Numbered from the stretch's first letter, positions 13,301-21,690 are shown. The stretch: DNA of 64,000 nt from Suttonella indologenes (GCF_900460215.1 NZ_UHIA01000004.1:1558001-1622000), one strand, 5' to 3'. Numbers and translations are program-made. Notes: generated by a model from the sequence alone, not told the origin.

Positions 13301-13956
13301 TGCTCGTCCAACATTTGGTTAATCTGTTTAAGCAATAATTGCGGTACTTTTAAATCCAATACTTCAAATAAACTGATTAGATTTTTATTATGTCCGATTA
13401 CAGAGGTAACATCGAATTGCTTATTCGCATGGACACCATACTGTTCAATTTGATTACGACTGGTTTCTAAGACTTCTGTTACTTTGGCAGATAAGGCTTG
13501 ATAAGTTTCGCGATCAATTTTAGGCTTCACCGTGATTGCCGCAACACCGTTGCCGGCTAAAATCGATTCAATCGCTTGTGCAGCCTCATTTAAAAGACGC
13601 TCGTCTGTCGGCTCAATAAAGGATAAGCGAGTAATATAGTCATTAAGCAGTAATAAGCCGGAGGCTATCTCTGCTCCAATTTCGCTAAACTCGCTTTCCT
13701 GTACTGTTTTATCGCGATACTTATCATCTAAGGTTTTTACACTGTCAGCAAGAACCGCACATAATTGAGCGGCATTGTTGCGGTTAAGCAGCGCGAGTCC
13801 GCCGCTTACTTCTGAAAGCTGCTCAGCAAAAGCGTCAACGCCTCCGGATTCCGGACGTTCCAACCATTCAATTAATTGCTTTTTAACAGTTGTGATATTG
13901 TGTGCCATCTCATTTTGGACACGCACCAAAAGTTGATTGGCAATTTCGTTACTCAT
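4348..13956 (-). CDS. chpA: Giant hybrid histidine kinase of the Pil-Chp system
   Basis: CheA-type kinase of type IV pilus chemotaxis, 3202 residues against about 2470 for P. aeruginosa ChpA. Four canonical Hpt motifs carry the phospho-accepting His: H559 (FHTIKGSG), H960 (FHTIKGSG), H2204 (MHTLKGGA) and H2380 (MHTLKGAA). The catalytic core near 2790-2900 has RNSVGHGIE, DDGRGFD and GRGVGMDVV. A CheW-like domain follows, then a C-terminal receiver with VVDDS, D3129 in LLDIEMPRMDG, and a GKP lysine. The stretch between the second and third Hpt domains is long, acidic and Ser/Ala-rich, and contains seven 42-residue repeats. The ribosome-binding site is AAGGGG. It lies 47 bp after pilJ. Phosphate should pass to PilG and PilH. 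Confidence 0.93.
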   Translation of the reverse strand: MSNEIANQLLVRVQNEMAHNITTVKKQLIEWLERPESGGVDAFAEQLSEVSGGLALLNRNNAAQLCAVLADSVKTLDDKYRDKTVQESEFSEIGAEIASGLLLLNDYITRLSFIEPTDERLLNEAAQAIESILAGNGVAAITVKPKIDRETYQALSAKVTEVLETSRNQIEQYGVHANKQFDVTSVIGHNKNLISLFEVLDLKVPQLLLKQINQMLDEQLSESQWIDIAEAMILVEETLKHAQYEAEDVADYRSAITEQSAYSRSLEIQKLLRDTGEIARQFYESLRKSLTNIETVSTEQPWKEAALRTSHFASIAHLVGEKHLSAALNQLSLQFAEISLQTSANADAYPAAIDVLIAAEYIFNDLSDTAKINHSDVDYLKQVSDALNTFYKPSNQAKSLLLDFIKHEEKLEEAQVKNEDADLANGLDDLLDGLDALDSHFDGSLAEIEKDVESDQEEELPSAVAITGQANEDQAAAAAGAYQAYFAGKSLNELSTLSVPAGKENFLESHDSAVMDDEIREFFLEELAEKIQEIRDELEPWQANPYEQEHIGVVRRAFHTIKGSGRTVGYEALGECAWQHEQMLNRVIDKTFDVNATIQNLITDTVELLRILTVGEDFVEHQPALLMQASLAEHITNYLSEHKDADEQVLAQYANSVRAALTDDAKHAPQIIEKITGKLTAVEKQTPLSDLSSAESNIIGEATNTVATAATIPSSGDFSTVDEKSVSSDVSPKSDSVSDISFADENDLIRTAENSSVDAAAEKEPAQTFSLDFADTERSEEASTIADLSVHSNEKAGEDSGISLDVDTKAISDNVSQQTKGEDAFVDRSVSSDISSISLDAAESEADFLADDISATVAQDQSSTLSDNVEHKEEIQAANTYAFGQPFYADKTLADLDNISSVGDKNVVSDQDQQAVDQDILEIFLEELDTTVEQIDQTLSQWKSAPQDKGLVEEVRRAFHTIKGSGKMVGYQDLGDFAWQYEHLLNSIAESYFPTNDLVLNAVADANDLLKILRTEDGFNEHKASLSLQGQVAHQAREHLMASPEMSSAEQADLARNLYAQFAAKSDSAETVSQDTVHADLQIDKVTAAEEDTISQTALHADVDLFADEQHSISQPIDANISTSIDDFSREQQGSRSSTVFVTQTLESAAVASPQSVAQKTQALDDAFEPAATEQKVVSPAAYDEAIVEKLAKEVSAVIGHGLHSIDIHDEDDKSLLRDMVSARISQQEHSLSSEQMASLSAQVSAQLAGKVTIGDLSEILPASALDAQDSAAPTISASVSHIVASPEAVAYRHIANMLQRSLAAQPLDEDDEAILAQQLDKEFSRLGHSLDDVKERAELQAQLSAAFSGSAADNPAYEKLLSNVLSKAAENALSDDNVRLDDAVMQRLVATVSRMSDMQTDSDDVEILREQIQAAIAKHTADVAQQEVLEASVAIALKENFAQESAASALLDEVFADEDDSASIQTSAATDLAENVIEDKLLNTEVSLASSVEKSQAVSFSETEESNDAITEFFADADNAEAQFASPVESSHVAPSTDAALSSGEQGSSDAITDFFADADNAEAQFASPVESSHVAPSADAALSSDEQGSSDAITDFFADADNAEAQFASPVESSHVAPSADAALSSGEQGSSDAITDFFADADNAEAQFASPVESSHVAPSADAALSSGEQGSSDTITDFFADADNAEAQFASPVESSHVAPSTDAALSSDEQGSSDAITDFFADADNAEAQFASPVESSHIAPSADAALSSGEQGSSDAITDFFADADNAEAQFASPVESSHVAPSTDAALSSGEQGSSDAITEFFADADNNAEVQFADSVAENEAHEMVDALISEIESQSEVSVTDEVNAGLSKDDKQDAASVNEMDADDKALMDEMLRNVAQELAAEPAGFSDTASETSFDDMLQNSAESHDEIASSSAEHISAGQNVTRAKADKVDYVDSRSGDIVFNSSASSATGIAGMTPSLSSANAPKANAHSASRLSDELSKISAHPSLENAVGAKESEQHQSSGLGKFLNAVDKFESLSQQVEDNSTPEMLDNLIESVYDIEDSIEAGSVPDWIWRMLDAIEQLLLAHRNQGSGISLSAASILRQSIDLIENFDDDNSAEEAIQTINSLMQTRQELGISNTHMTREIAPIATSAPVSQNWDEWIPDPNHGTELAETFLDEAVLLLGRSQLEAERWDQNRGSITHLDAIRRDMHTLKGGARMSGYLALGDLTHAIESMIESLVDGHSEANNQAVAVLSGALWQAMIMLDAVRDGFLPQTDPYMLNNINRFLNLPLPYPEVAEQELRLREAQAEEELSKENAASMQEAAVSAAEEIHEAEEMATAFDENIDPILVDIFTDEAQELIDQAEALFAQDLKNEAVVEELKRNMHTLKGAARLVGLTAIGDTSHLMESLIEQLADYNETKMRQAKNLLNMGHEALYGMLDSVLRKEMPIPAKSLNESLTIFAKEGRFVQPNAEAPAAAVESATSDETPVAKQAQAEQHPPVQVSDVASSAAVEQAQDAAPSASPENDVKAEKPAESPQESAQKDAASSSIAKEAAPDPSITQEADKPQAAQKESHAAEAEKPEAPKPISSAPEAAKSDTAPAGVQRYVRVDADLLDEMIAMVGETAIMRSRLENVSSESTFNLNELTRIANRIDEQMRRLDNETEAQMLFRREAQTNDDEHFDPLEMDRFTEIQQLSRQLSEAINDLKNVQETLAHENALIRNISIQQGFIQRGIQDRLLTTQLLRFDVNEARLKRLVRQTAKSVDKDIELIIEGGHVELERRLIEEVLPAIEHMIRNSVGHGIETPAERKAAGKPAQGIVKLTVAAKSSNVEIRILDDGRGFDYDRIREKARSKGWLDESRAQDQHYLNTLMMRSGFSTAQAVTQLSGRGVGMDVVNEMVKQRRGQLIAESIPGKGAQFTILMPFTMSISEVLLVEVAEQTYAVPMNTVAAIAQVPREDLQRSHAGEEVYIQYDGMDYRLYMLGDYFKSDEYQFAIDSATAPALFINASGEPTAFYVDRVANRVEVIVKNVNRQVLNIPGISGATILGDGNVIPVLEPLDLARRIGSLSQYHSSASAEEAFVPNILVVDDSVTMRKVSTRLLERNGYIVESAKDGLDAIDVLQRFTPDLILLDIEMPRMDGFEFASHVRQNSQVSEVPIIMITSRTGDKHRERADQIGIQDYLGKPYREDILIETIESLLGDKAND
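8531..9433 (-). repeat. 126-bp tandem repeats inside chpA
   Basis: Seven near-identical 126-bp units plus a partial one, head to tail. The same ten bases recur at 8531 and at 9413, exactly 7 x 126 bp apart. Each unit encodes 42 residues built around ITDFFADADNAEAQFASPVE and SSHVAPSADAALSSGEQG. Single-residue variants between units (Ala/Thr, Gly/Asp, Val/Ile) are shuffled, which suggests recombination or unequal exchange. The array keeps the frame, so copy number could change linker length without breaking the kinase. Confidence 0.95.
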
Positions 13957-14003
13957 GTAATCCCCTTAAGAGCCTTAATTCTTCCTGAAATGCGGTGAAA
14001 AAC

Positions 14004-15308
14004 TTAATAACCTTGCGGCAATTTGAATCCGGAAACAGAGGTTTCCAAATCTTCGGACAATCGACTTAAATTCGTAATCGCATTAGAAGTTTTTAATACG
14101 TTTGCTGAAGTGACGGTCGCCATCGCATTAATCTCATGCATATCGTCAGACACGCCTTCAGCCATACGCGATACTTTACGCGTAGAATCAGAAACTTTTT
14201 CAATCATACCGGCAAGCGATGTGGATACATCTTGAATTTTATTCAAAGAAGAACCTGCCTCTTCCGCAATATTGGCGCCCGATACTACTTCGCGAGTAGA
14301 TTTTTCCATCGATGCCACGGCTTCATTCGTATCCGTCTGAATGGTTTTTACCAAAGACTCGATTCGTTTGGTCGCATTCGACGAACGTTCCGCCAGACGC
14401 TGAACCTCGTCGGCAACAACCGCAAAGCCGCGCCCCGCCTCACCGGCAGTGGTTGCCTGAATAGCGGCATTCAATGCCAAAATACTGGTTTGATCGGCAA
14501 TGCCTTTAATAATTTCAACGATATTTCCGATTTCTTGCGAACTTTCACCCAAACGTTTAATACGTTTAGATGTTTCTTGAATATTTTCTCGAATCAGATT
14601 CATGCCGTTGATAGTGTCGTTTACACGACGCGCACCTTCTTGGGCGATATTTACCGAGTTACGTGCGATTTCCGCAGAATCTGTTGAACTGGAAGCAACA
14701 TGGTCAAGAGAATGTACCATGTTGGCAATAACGTCTGTAATGGAATTGATTTTATCTGCTTGACGAATAGAAGACGCCTGCATTTCTTCTGCGATTTGTT
14801 TCGTACCGACTGTCGCATCGGCTACACGCGTTGAAGTACGGTTAATCGTACCTACTAACTCGCGCATCGATTCAATCGCATAGTTTACCGAATCGGCAAT
14901 TGAGCCTGTAATATCTTCGGTTACCAAAGCCTCAACCGTCAAATCACCATTTGAGAACTCGGACAATTCATTCATCAAACGCAAAATAGCTTCTTGACCC
15001 TGCTCCGCTTTTCTTTCCTGCTCTGCAATAGTTGCTTTTGCTTCACTATAATCTTTCAATACGCTACCTGCCCACAACAAAGCACAAGCGATATAAAGAG
15101 CAACCAATCCTATTACTAAATATTTTATTTTATCCGTACTTAATTCAACCGCGCCGAATAATGAAAATGGCGCTTCTGCATTCCCCATCAATAAACCGAG
15201 AATTGTTGCCAAGGTCGCAATCGCGGTCACCGCCAACAATGCCAATACTAAAGAAGAAACAGCACTCGATTTACTTGCTGTTTTATTTGTTTTACGATTT
15301 TTTACCAT
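14004..15308 (-). CDS. pilJ: Methyl-accepting chemoreceptor of the pilus system, short form
   Basis: Receptor that feeds ChpA. The start at 15308 (MVKNRKTNK) has a ribosome-binding site and lies 13 bp after pilI; a longer reading frame opens at 15359 but would overlap pilI. Two membrane segments lie at about residues 17-40 and 62-82, followed by a HAMP-like region and the signalling hairpin [20 protein letters not shown]. Only about 20 residues separate the two membrane segments. P. aeruginosa PilJ is 682 residues with a large periplasmic sensor region, and that region is absent from this 434-residue protein. No pilK or chpB (methylation enzymes) lies in the cluster. Confidence 0.88.
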   Translation of the reverse strand: MVKNRKTNKTASKSSAVSSLVLALLAVTAIATLATILGLLMGNAEAPFSLFGAVELSTDKIKYLVIGLVALYIACALLWAGSVLKDYSEAKATIAEQERKAEQGQEAILRLMNELSEFSNGDLTVEALVTEDITGSIADSVNYAIESMRELVGTINRTSTRVADATVGTKQIAEEMQASSIRQADKINSITDVIANMVHSLDHVASSSTDSAEIARNSVNIAQEGARRVNDTINGMNLIRENIQETSKRIKRLGESSQEIGNIVEIIKGIADQTSILALNAAIQATTAGEAGRGFAVVADEVQRLAERSSNATKRIESLVKTIQTDTNEAVASMEKSTREVVSGANIAEEAGSSLNKIQDVSTSLAGMIEKVSDSTRKVSRMAEGVSDDMHEINAMATVTSANVLKTSNAITNLSRLSEDLETSVSGFKLPQGY

Positions 15309-15321
15309 AATTATTTCTGCC

Positions 15322-15855
15322 TTATTGTATGCTTTGAACAAATGCGGTATCTGCAACAAGATTTGCTAAATTAATCCGCATCCAATCCTTTTCTTCCATA
15401 TGCGCATGCCCATCAATCCATCCATATTGAGATTGCAATAAGCCGATTTCGCAAGAACGAATTCCATAAACGTGGTCTACTTTTAAGATATATCCCTGTC
15501 CGACATCGCGTAATAAAATGAAGTTTTTTATTTGCTGTCTGCCTGTTGTCGGACGCGATTTTTTACCTAAAAATCGTCCGAAATCCACGACAGAATACAC
15601 TTCGCTGCGATGACTGGTCAGCCCTAATAGCCAATTAGGGCTAAAAGGCAAAGGCGTAATATTGCCTACATCAGTCGCCACTTCCAATACTTGCGTCATT
15701 CCTATCAAATAATAGTCGTCGCTAACATTAAATGCCAAATAACCGTCCGTATAATCGCCATGATTAACGCGCATTTCACGCCGTTCACGGCTCATCTCGG
15801 CATAATGAAGCAAGGTCTGAAATGGTGACGCATCCGCTTGCACATCGGCACTCAT
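15322..15855 (-). CDS. pilI: CheW-like coupling protein PilI
   Basis: Couples PilJ to the ChpA kinase. The 177-residue protein is a single CheW domain, with [35 protein letters not shown] and [11 protein letters not shown] matching the two beta barrels. The ATG overlaps the pilH stop by 4 bp (ATGA), which implies translational coupling. The order pilG-pilH-pilI-pilJ-chpA is the same as in Pseudomonas and Acinetobacter. Confidence 0.9.
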   Translation of the reverse strand: MSADVQADASPFQTLLHYAEMSRERREMRVNHGDYTDGYLAFNVSDDYYLIGMTQVLEVATDVGNITPLPFSPNWLLGLTSHRSEVYSVVDFGRFLGKKSRPTTGRQQIKNFILLRDVGQGYILKVDHVYGIRSCEIGLLQSQYGWIDGHAHMEEKDWMRINLANLVADTAFVQSIQ

Positions 15856-16217
15856 ACTAATAACTCTTCGATTGCGGCTAATAATACTTCTTTCGTTGGC
15901 GGCTTAATCATGTATTTGCTGGCGCCGTTTTTCATTCCCCAATATTCATCCGAGGTTTGGTCTTTTGTAGTTAACATCAAAATTGGAATATGTTGGGTTT
16001 GCGGATTTTTAGTTAATTTTCGTGTGGCTTGGAAGCCGCTCATGCCGGGCATTACCACATCCATCAAAATCAATTGCGGCTGCTGATTAATCGCTGTTTC
16101 GATACCAATAGTCGCATTTTCAGACCACAAAACGCGATAACCTGCTTGCTCAAGAATTTTCTTAACAATACCTGCTTCTGTTGGCGAATCATCTATGACT
16201 AAAATAGTTGCGCTCAT
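15852..16217 (-). CDS. pilH: Response regulator PilH
   Basis: Single-domain CheY-like receiver of 121 residues. The acidic pocket is D9/D10, the predicted phosphorylation site is D53 in LILMDVVMPGMSG, the switch Thr is in LMLTTKD and the conserved Lys is in MIKPP. In the Pil-Chp system PilH is the second output regulator, linked to pilus retraction or to phosphate drain. It is 13 bp after pilG and overlaps pilI by 4 bp. Confidence 0.9.
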   Translation of the reverse strand: MSATILVIDDSPTEAGIVKKILEQAGYRVLWSENATIGIETAINQQPQLILMDVVMPGMSGFQATRKLTKNPQTQHIPILMLTTKDQTSDEYWGMKNGASKYMIKPPTKEVLLAAIEELLV

Positions 16218-16230
16218 CTTTTATCCTTAA

Positions 16231-16614
16231 TTAACTTTTAACATGTTTTTGAATTGCGCCTAATAATTCATCGCGCGAAAAGGGTTTGGTCATAAAGTAA
16301 TCAGAACCTACGATTTTTCCGCGCGCCTTATCAAACACACTATCCTTACTTGACAACATAATGACTGGCGTCGTCTTAAAATCCGGATTGCTTTTGATGA
16401 CTGAGCAAACCTGATAACCGTCCAAACGCGGCATCATGATATCGAGAAAAACAATACTTGGCTTAAATGCGATAATCTTTGATAATGCCGCAAAACCATC
16501 TTCAGCAGTTGCCACCGTAAAGCCTTCCTTGCCTAAAATAGCTTCCGCTGTTTTACGAATCGTGCCGCTATCATCTACAATTAACACTTTGACATCACTA
16601 TTGTTTCCAGCCAC
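16231..16614 (-). CDS. pilG: Response regulator PilG
   Basis: CheY-like receiver of 127 residues that promotes pilus extension in the Pil-Chp pathway. Key residues are D14/D15, the phospho-acceptor D58 in VFLDIMMPRLDG, the switch Ser in MLSSKD and the Lys in MTKPF. The start codon is GTG at 16614 with a strong AAGGAG nine bases upstream. It is the first gene of the chemotaxis operon, 69 bp after ruvX. That gap could hold a promoter, but I see no convincing -10/-35 pair in it. Confidence 0.92.
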   Translation of the reverse strand: MAGNNSDVKVLIVDDSGTIRKTAEAILGKEGFTVATAEDGFAALSKIIAFKPSIVFLDIMMPRLDGYQVCSVIKSNPDFKTTPVIMLSSKDSVFDKARGKIVGSDYFMTKPFSRDELLGAIQKHVKS

Positions 16615-16683
16615 AACTACTCCTTATTATTCCTAACTGTGAACATATTCCAAAATCATTTGATAGCATAGCGCAAATACGCC

Positions 16684-17088
16684 CTAAATGCGATAAGAAT
16701 TCTCTGCAAAATACGACTCCACCATGACCGCCGCCGCCGCGCTGTCATACTCCTCTCTTTTGCCGAAACGCTGCCGCGCTTCATGGCTGCTCAACATCTC
16801 ATCGGCATAATGCACCGGCAATTGATATGCTTGGCGCAAAGCCTCGGCAATTCTTTCGATCTCGGCTTGCAAAGGATGCGCTTTGCCGTCTACCAAACGC
16901 GGCAAACCGATGACCACCGCATTAACCTTCCATTCCTTAATATAGGACTGAAAATGTGCCGCCTGCAGCGTTCGCACCGGTATTTTCAATAAGGCCAAAG
17001 GCTTTGCTAAACCGGTCATGCTTTGCCCGATTGCCAAACCCGTTTTACGCTGCCCGATATCGATACCTAAAACCCATGTAACTGTCAT
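16684..17088 (-). CDS. ruvX: RuvX/YqgF-type RNase H-fold nuclease
   Basis: Putative pre-16S rRNA nuclease or Holliday-junction resolvase of the YqgF family. The 134-residue protein begins GIDIGQRKTGLAIG with a catalytic Asp, continues with VIGLPRLVDGK and DEMLSSHEA (catalytic Glu), and ends with DSAAAAVMVESYF (catalytic Asp). Two adjacent ATGs are possible. I prefer the second, at 17088, because the GGGGGA element sits too close to the first. It is transcribed away from trxB and may lead into pilG. Confidence 0.88.
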   Translation of the reverse strand: MTVTWVLGIDIGQRKTGLAIGQSMTGLAKPLALLKIPVRTLQAAHFQSYIKEWKVNAVVIGLPRLVDGKAHPLQAEIERIAEALRQAYQLPVHYADEMLSSHEARQRFGKREEYDSAAAAVMVESYFAENSYRI

Positions 17089-17141
17089 CATTCCCCCATT
17101 TTGTGCCGAAACCGCTATAATGCCTTGCTAACTATCGTTGA

Positions 17142-18125
<984 letters not shown>

Positions 18126-18146
18126 TTTTCACACACAGGAGTTCCC

Positions 18147-19895
18147 ATGGCTAACAGTCCTCTTATTATTCCTGACATTGGCGACTTTGATTCCGTTGAT
18201 GTTATCGAAATTCTCGTGAAAGTCGGCGACACCGTCGCTCTTGACGACTCACTCATCGTGCTTGAATCGGATAAGGCTTCAATGGAAGTCCCGGCAACTG
18301 CGGCGGGTAAAATTACCAATCTGAGCGTCAAAGTCGGCGATAAAGTCAAAGCAGGTGATCAAATCGGCAGCGTTGAAAGCGCCGACGACACCGCTACTGC
18401 CCAACCGACTGAAACGCCTAGCGAAAAAACAGAACCAGCGGCGGCAAACTCCGCAGCCGACAGCCCTGCATCGAGCAAAGCCCCTGAAGGCGCAGTGGAT
18501 TTAGTCGTCTTAGGTGCCGGTCCGGGCGGTTATTCCGCCGCTTTCCGCGCAGCGGATTTAGGCTTGAACGTTACCCTTATCGAGCGCTATTCCACCTTAG
18601 GCGGCGTATGCTTAAACGTAGGCTGCATTCCGTCCAAAGCCTTGTTACATGTTACCGAAGTCATGGAAGAAGCCGCCTCGCTTGCTAAAAGCGGCGTCCG
18701 CTTTGCCAAACCCGAAATCGATCTTGATGCCCTGCGCGCACATAAAGAAGGCGTGATCAAAAAACTCACCGGCGGATTGGCAGGCATGGCAAAAGCGCGC
18801 AAAGTCAATGTGATACAAGGCGAAGCGCGTTTTAGCGGCAGCCATGAATTCACTGTCAGCACCGCTGAAGGCGAGAAAAAAATTCAATTCAAACAGTGTA
18901 TCATCGCTGCCGGCTCCGAAAGCGTCAAACTGCCTTTCATGCCCGAGGACCCGCGCGTGATTGACTCCACCGGCGCACTGAAACTGCAAGATGTACCCGC
19001 CAGAATGCTGGTTGTCGGCGGCGGCATCATCGGCTTGGAAATGGCGACCGTCTATCACGCCTTAGGCAGCAAAATTGACGTCGTAGAAATGATGGACGGA
19101 CTGATGGCAGGAGCGGACAAAGACCTCGTCAAAGTCTGGCAAAAACGCAATCCGGATTTATTTGAAAACCTCATGCTCAAGACCAAAACCGTGGGTGCGG
19201 AAGCCAAAGCAGACGGCATTTACGTGCGCTTTGAAGGTGAAGGCGCGCCTGCCGAAGCGCAACGCTACGACCGCGTGCTGGTCGCCGTCGGACGCCGTCC
19301 GAACGGCAAAGCCCTCAATATCGAAGCGGCAGGCGTGAACGTGGACGAACGCGGCTTTATTCCCGTGGACAAACAAATGCGTACCAACCAGCCGCATATC
19401 TTCGCCATCGGCGATATCGTCGGACAACCCATGCTCGCCCATAAAGCCGTGCATGAAGCCCACGTTGCCGCCGAAGTCGCCGCCGGACACAAAGCCTTCT
19501 TCGACGCGCGCGTCATCCCCGGCGTTGCCTACACCTCTCCGGAAGTGGCATGGGTCGGCGTAACCGAAGCGAGTGCGAAAAACGACGGCATCGCGATTGA
19601 AAAAGCCGTCTTCCCTTGGGCGGCATCGGGACGCGCCATTGCCAACGGCTGCGAAGACGGCTTTACCAAGCTGATTGTCGATAAAAACAACGGTCGCGTC
19701 ATCGGCGGCGGCATTGTCGGCCCGAATGCCGGCGATATGATCGGCGAAATCGCATTGGCGATTGAAATGAACGCCGTTCCTGCCGACATTGCCCTGACCA
19801 TTCATCCGCACCCCACCTTGGGCGAAAGCATCGGACTAGCGGCAGAAGTCTTTGAAGGCAGTTGCACCGACCTTCCGCCGCAGAAAAAACGCTAA
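18147..19895 (+). CDS. lpdA: Dihydrolipoyl dehydrogenase with N-terminal lipoyl domain
   Basis: E3 subunit of 2-oxoacid dehydrogenase complexes; reoxidises dihydrolipoamide with NAD. Residues 1-80 are a biotinyl-lipoyl domain with K43 in [10 protein letters not shown] as the predicted lipoylation site. A Pro/Ala/Thr-rich linker runs to about 113. The E3 core has the FAD motif [10 protein letters not shown], the redox pair C155-LNVG-C160, the NAD motif [10 protein letters not shown] and the C-terminal HPHPTLGES with the catalytic His. A lipoyl-E3 fusion is known in Neisseria and some other proteobacteria. The E1 and E2 genes are not next to it in this window. A strong terminator follows. Confidence 0.95.
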   Translation: MANSPLIIPDIGDFDSVDVIEILVKVGDTVALDDSLIVLESDKASMEVPATAAGKITNLSVKVGDKVKAGDQIGSVESADDTATAQPTETPSEKTEPAAANSAADSPASSKAPEGAVDLVVLGAGPGGYSAAFRAADLGLNVTLIERYSTLGGVCLNVGCIPSKALLHVTEVMEEAASLAKSGVRFAKPEIDLDALRAHKEGVIKKLTGGLAGMAKARKVNVIQGEARFSGSHEFTVSTAEGEKKIQFKQCIIAAGSESVKLPFMPEDPRVIDSTGALKLQDVPARMLVVGGGIIGLEMATVYHALGSKIDVVEMMDGLMAGADKDLVKVWQKRNPDLFENLMLKTKTVGAEAKADGIYVRFEGEGAPAEAQRYDRVLVAVGRRPNGKALNIEAAGVNVDERGFIPVDKQMRTNQPHIFAIGDIVGQPMLAHKAVHEAHVAAEVAAGHKAFFDARVIPGVAYTSPEVAWVGVTEASAKNDGIAIEKAVFPWAASGRAIANGCEDGFTKLIVDKNNGRVIGGGIVGPNAGDMIGEIALAIEMNAVPADIALTIHPHPTLGESIGLAAEVFEGSCTDLPPQKKR

Positions 19896-19911
19896 GAGCG
19901 TTTTCACACTC

Positions 19912-19937
19912 AAAAGCCCGCCACAGCGGGCTTTTTT
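19912..19937 (+). terminator. Intrinsic terminator after lpdA
   Basis: A 10-bp GC-rich stem (AAAAGCCCGC paired with GCGGGCTTTT, loop of four) runs into a T tract, 17 bp after the lpdA stop. Confidence 0.9.
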
Positions 19938-19960
19938 GCTTATAATATAATCACCTATCC

Positions 19961-20052
19961 TAGCTCTAGCTCTAGCTCTAGCTCTAGCTCTAGCTCTAGC
20001 TCTAGCTCTAGCTCTAGCTCTAGCTCTAGCTCTAGCTCTAGCTCTAGCTCTA
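19961..20052. repeat. Hexanucleotide tandem repeat (TAGCTC) x 15.3
   Basis: An uninterrupted 92-bp run of TAGCTC. It lies between the lpdA terminator and the start of the broken secreted-protein gene, ending 70 bp upstream of that gene's ATG. Perfect short repeats of this length usually vary in copy number through slipped-strand mispairing. At this distance a length change would alter promoter spacing, not reading frame. The Arg-Ala reading frame seen across it on the minus strand is a by-product of the repeat. Confidence 0.97.
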
Positions 20053-20207
20053 AAAAAGTGTCGCAAATTTATTCATCTGCTGCTATTATCGCCCTCCCTT
20101 TTATTTACATAAGAAAAATTGATGAACATGAAATCTATCAGCTGCGCGATTGCTTTGGCGATGACTACCCTGCCTAGCTTTGCCCAGGACAACAATTCTG
20201 AGAAATT

Positions 20208-21272
20208 GAGCAAAGGGACATTTTAGGTGCTGTTTTCGAGTTCTTTAGCCCTAAGGGACAAAATAGGTGCTATCTAGCGTTTTTTAAGCAAAATAATCTT
20301 TTATAAACTTAACCTTATTGTCCTTTCCCATGCCACAATGACAAGCTAAAAGTCTTTTCAGATCACCAAATTTTCCTTCAAGCAAATTGGTGGTTTTTGG
20401 CAGGTTTAACTCCGGATAATCTTCAAAGGTAAAAAGCCAATGCAGATTGCGCCTCAGACTGTTATAAGCACTTCTTAAACGTTTGTGCCTATAGTGTGAT
20501 TTACCTGTTTCGGGATTTGAGCTACGTTCGTTGAGAAAGTCTTTATGCTGCTTATGCCAGTTATTCAAATGCTCTTCAAATGCCGCTTTGCTGCTGTTTT
20601 TTAGGCTTAAGGCAAGTTGTTTTAAATCTACTGCCGCTGCTGTTTGAGGTTTTCTTGTCAGATAACGGTTAATGGTTTTGACTTGGTGGAATTGACAAAG
20701 CTGTATGGGAATATCGGGAAATAATGAGGTTAATCCTCTTCTGCCATCGCAGATAATACTCTGAATATGTATTCCTTTTTCTTGTAGCTCTCGTATGGCT
20801 TGTCGATACAATGCATTGCTTTCTGATTTAACCTCGCTGACCGATAAGGCTTGTCGGCTGATGCTGTCATACAGCACCATCACACCAAATTTACGTCCAA
20901 AGTAGGTAGTATCCATGATGATATTGACTGATGAAAAATGCCGTTGTTCAGGCTCTCTAAGTTGGGCTTGTTTGAGATATCTAGCAATGGTTTTACGGCT
21001 GCAGGAAAAACGTTGGGCGAGCTCTTGCATGCTTTGTTTGCCGCTACTATAAAGTGTCCACAACTCTTGAGGGTTAAGACGCTTTTTGCTGCTAAAACGC
21101 TTACCGCATTGCCGGCATTTGTATCGTTGCTGATGATTTTGTCTGCCGTCTTTTTTGACCTGTTTTGAGCCACAGAAAAAGCATTTTTTGTGTTCAAAGC
21201 TTTTGACCTCGCTAAAAGCCTTACAGAATAAGGTTTTTCAAACTTTTTAGCACCTAAAATGTCCCTTTCCCC
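20208..21272 (-). mobile_element. IS256-family element, variant Zn-binding type
   Basis: 1065-bp insertion sequence. The ends are inverted repeats of about 24 bp with two mismatches, sharing AAAGGGACATTTTAGGTGCT (20212-20231, and its complement at 21249-21268). It is bracketed by an 8-bp direct repeat GAGAAATT (20200-20207 and 21273-21280), the target-site size expected for IS256. A second partial copy of the terminal sequence (AAGGGACAAAATAGGTGCT) lies at 20253-20271, inside the left end. Confidence 0.88.
20284..21063 (-). CDS. IS256-variant transposase, start uncertain
   Basis: DDE transposase with a helix-turn-helix (ELAQRFSCSRKTIARYLKQ), a catalytic-core start IIMDTTYFGRKFGVMVLYD, IICDGRRGL, and a C-terminal TTNLLEGKFGDLKRLL carrying the catalytic Glu. 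The first usable start codon is TTG at 21063. The same frame stays open upstream to a TGA at 21238-21240 and encodes a zinc ribbon (CFFCGS, then KCRQCGKRF), a normal part of this transposase type, but has no ATG, GTG or TTG. The element may carry an indel near 21230 that has cut off its original start, so the transposase may be inactive. Confidence 0.75.
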   Translation of the reverse strand: MWTLYSSGKQSMQELAQRFSCSRKTIARYLKQAQLREPEQRHFSSVNIIMDTTYFGRKFGVMVLYDSISRQALSVSEVKSESNALYRQAIRELQEKGIHIQSIICDGRRGLTSLFPDIPIQLCQFHQVKTINRYLTRKPQTAAAVDLKQLALSLKNSSKAAFEEHLNNWHKQHKDFLNERSSNPETGKSHYRHKRLRSAYNSLRRNLHWLFTFEDYPELNLPKTTNLLEGKFGDLKRLLACHCGMGKDNKVKFIKDYFA

Positions 21273-21301
21273 GAGAAATTAAATGCCTACATTGAATGCT
21301 A

Positions 21302-21402
21302 TAGTCAATTCAGCTCAAATAAAGACACAGTTTTTATATGTTATCCCGTACAATAGTAAAGCTTGATATTTTTAGGTGTGCAACTTTGTTATGAATTGAC
21401 TA
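21302..21402. mobile_element. TA-flanked miniature element, family 1 copy 1
   Basis: 101-bp element with perfect 11-bp terminal inverted repeats (TAGTCAATTCA at one end, TGAATTGACTA at the other) and TA on both sides. It carries no gene. A copy that differs at only five positions lies at 30756-30856. TA duplication and TAGTC ends suggest mobilisation by an IS630/Tc1-mariner-type transposase encoded elsewhere. Confidence 0.85.
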
Positions 21403-21404
21403 TA

Positions 21405-21508
21405 TAATCAAAGAATTTAAAAAGAGTTACAGATTCGATTCACTTTGCCGCATTCACTGTACTGCCTGCTGCTCGCTACCTCGTACCATTTTTTCAATTC
21501 TTCAACTA
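21405..21508. mobile_element. TA-flanked miniature element, family 2 copy A
   Basis: 104-bp element starting TAATCAAAGAATT and ending AATTCTTCAACTA, separated from the preceding element only by a shared TA. Its ends match the copy at 21587-21690, while the middle has diverged. It sits in the same target gene as its neighbour, so the two insertions are stacked. Confidence 0.8.
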
Positions 21509-21586
21509 TACAACGCCGCTAATGAGCGCGCCATTCAAAGCATCAACCGCTATGAAAGCTGGGTAAAAGACATGGAAAAAGCTCTA

Positions 21587-21690
21587 TAGTCAAAGAATTT
21601 AAAAAGAGTTACAGTTTTGACTCACTTTTCCGTACTTTCTCTAACGTATACAACTCGCCACTTTGTATCAGTTTTTCAATTCTTCGACTA
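21587..21690. mobile_element. TA-flanked miniature element, family 2 copy B
   Basis: 104-bp element, TAGTCAAAGAATT at the left end and AATTCTTCGACTA at the right, flanked by TA at 21585-21586 and 21691-21692. It interrupts the third piece of the broken DUF3829-like gene. The first 25 or so bases and the last 20 are close to copy A. Confidence 0.82.

Noticed and set aside
19158..19811. 217-codon minus-strand frame opposite lpdA
   Set aside because: It is the antisense shadow of a confidently identified enzyme with biased third positions.
19836..20066. Minus-strand frame with a long Arg-Ala repeat
   Set aside because: It arises from translating the TAGCTC repeat and runs into lpdA on the other strand.
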